Positions 63,006-64,000 of a DNA stretch of 64,000 nucleotides are shown piece after piece. How positions within the stretch are numbered: the first letter of the stretch is position 1; every line of letters begins with the position of its first letter. A program made the position numbers and the translations under genes. A model generated the notes under the pieces. That model ran no database searches. It saw only the letters and a program-made list of their open reading frames with translations, and was not told where the DNA came from. Source of the stretch: an uncultured Ruminiclostridium sp. (GTDB lineage Bacteria > Bacillota > Clostridia > Oscillospirales > Ruminococcaceae); contig CAJTTE010000001.1 of NCBI GenBank assembly GCA_910579265.1, forward strand, positions 236,267 through 300,266, in the 5' to 3' direction.

Positions 63006-64000
63006 TTAAAGCGACAAATTTTGGTCGTCGTTTTTGACACCTTTGACAGAATGATCTGTTTTGATTCCGAGAGCGCGTTTCTTCTGTTCGATTTTGGATT
63101 TCAACTTGGAATCAATTTGATTGTTTAGGCGCGATTGCTTTTTCTGATATGAATCGTTTATCATGCCGCCAAGCAATTTTATCCATAAGGTCACTGTGTT
63201 GGTTACCCTTGAATTATAAGATACGACATCGGGATTGCTATCCAATTCCAGAACAGCTTTTATGATATCGTTCTTTATGCTGTGGAATTCCTTGTTGTCC
63301 TCCAGTGGAATATCCGGATCTGGTTTGTCATGATAGATGGATAATTTTTGTCGGTTGATGTTGTTCCACTCTGCATAAAAATCCGCTATCCAGCTATCGT
63401 TTGCAAACTCCTTTACGATAGCATCCACCGTATTCTTGATATCTTTTTGCAAATATCCATACAGCTTTTTACCCTTGTGCTTTTTCAATTGTTCGCTGAG
63501 CAACGATATGAGATTATTAAAATTCTCGCTACAAGGAATATTTTCGGATGTGTGTTTTATGAGCTCGTCTATTTTTTGTTGTGCTTCTTGCTTGACCTCA
63601 TTTCTCATTTGAGTTTGAAGCGTGAAAAGATGATACATTTCATTGCGAAATATATCATTCGCGAATATACTGTGCAAACTGTCGATACCTTTTTTCGTAA
63701 GATATCCATGCTTGATATTTTCCGAATATACCACAAGATGAATATGCGGGTGATGTGTGGTGTTATGGAACGCCGCATACCACTTCATTTCCGATACCGG
63801 AATTTTATGAGCCTCCGCTATCTGCATAGCGTTTCTGCGAACAAGTTCCCGCCATGCTGCTGCCTTGTTATATCCAAGCCGTTCCGCGTCCTCGCGAGTC
63901 AGACTTACAACGTGTGTCCAGATTATTCCTTCGTGGTTCGCGACCTCATCACAAATTTTATCCAAGTCAATTTTATCATCACTTTGAGAAAACAAACCAT
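63006..64000 (-). CDS. MobP3-like relaxase, N-terminus outside the window
   Basis: Open through the window edge; about 330 residues visible. It starts mid-protein at GLFSQSDD, which in MobP3 relaxases comes after roughly 100 residues, so the N-terminus is missing. The visible part has THVVSLTREDAERLGYNKAA and the metal-binding histidines in HNTTHHPHIHLVVYS. A long Lys/Gln-rich C-terminal region follows. The relaxase nicks oriT and is carried into the recipient. This marks the region as a mobilisable or conjugative element. oriT is not identified. Confidence 0.9.
   Translation of the reverse strand, partial: GLFSQSDDKIDLDKICDEVANHEGIIWTHVVSLTREDAERLGYNKAAAWRELVRRNAMQIAEAHKIPVSEMKWYAAFHNTTHHPHIHLVVYSENIKHGYLTKKGIDSLHSIFANDIFRNEMYHLFTLQTQMRNEVKQEAQQKIDELIKHTSENIPCSENFNNLISLLSEQLKKHKGKKLYGYLQKDIKNTVDAIVKEFANDSWIADFYAEWNNINRQKLSIYHDKPDPDIPLEDNKEFHSIKNDIIKAVLELDSNPDVVSYNSRVTNTVTLWIKLLGGMINDSYQKKQSRLNNQIDSKLKSKIEQKKRALGIKTDHSVKGVKNDDQNLSL

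Noticed and set aside
1..64000. CRISPR array
   Set aside because: No set of short regularly spaced direct repeats and no cas-like protein; the repeats found are dispersed or long.

Overview
The window looks like chromosome of a low-GC, spore-forming Gram-positive bacterium of class Clostridia, most like the Oscillospiraceae/Ruminococcaceae gut lineages. The evidence is consensus SigA promoters and strong AGGAGG-type ribosome binding sites, the spore genes sipL-spoIVA and cwlD, the clostridial gene order ylbF-miaB next to mutS-mutL-miaA, and a glutaminyl-tRNA synthetase gene directly behind a glutamyl-tRNA synthetase gene. This placement is inference; no rRNA gene is present.

Layout. (1) 0-12.8 kb, minus strand: a housekeeping block reading prmA, a 51-residue membrane ORF, recD2, comF, miaB, ylbF, mutS, mutL, miaA (DNA repair, tRNA modification, protein methylation). 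(2) 12.9-17 kb, plus strand: gltX-glnS-sirtuin operon. (3) 17-18.4 kb: gene-poor and repeat-bearing. (4) 18.4-25 kb: a small unknown protein, a transglutaminase-like lipoprotein, a compact type IV pilus/type II secretion-like operon (GspF/PilC, four small pilin-like membrane proteins, PilT) and a zinc-ribbon membrane protein. (5) 25-31 kb: comEA, a GT2-GtrA fusion, a phosphodiester glycosidase-domain protein and two unknown exported or anchored proteins. (6) 31-34.3 kb: sipL-spoIVA (spore coat basement layer) and tRNA-Thr. (7) 34.6-41.4 kb: a hybrid PAS sensor kinase, mnmA, vanY-vanZ-like genes and a decayed DUF6194-like gene. (8) 41.8-46.6 kb: radA-cwlD and small unknown genes. (9) 46.8-51.4 kb: a BceRSAB-type peptide sensing and resistance module. 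(10) 52.7-54.9 kb: a padR-DUF1700-DUF4097-pspC operon with a palindromic operator over its promoter. (11) 55.1-64 kb: an integrated mobile element at tRNA-Pro, with two truncated tRNA-Pro copies before the intact one, an AT-rich cargo island between direct repeats, two tandem tyrosine recombinases and a MobP3-like relaxase that runs off the window.

Two families of short non-coding, MITE-like inverted-repeat elements are scattered through the chromosomal part: three copies of exactly 180 bp ending in TTAA, and four copies of a GTATCTGAAAA-ended family. A 34-nt repeat occurs twice in opposite orientation.

The most unusual part is 55.1-60.4 kb. The cargo encodes a two-TM protein with a NUDIX-like tail, a protein resembling ADP-ribosyltransferase toxins with a C-terminal zinc ribbon, and an FRG-domain protein whose frame is broken exactly at an in-phase A AAA AAA heptamer followed five bases later by a small hairpin. 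It is either a programmed -1 frameshift or a broken gene. This cargo is my best candidate for an undescribed defence or toxin module; the function is inference only.
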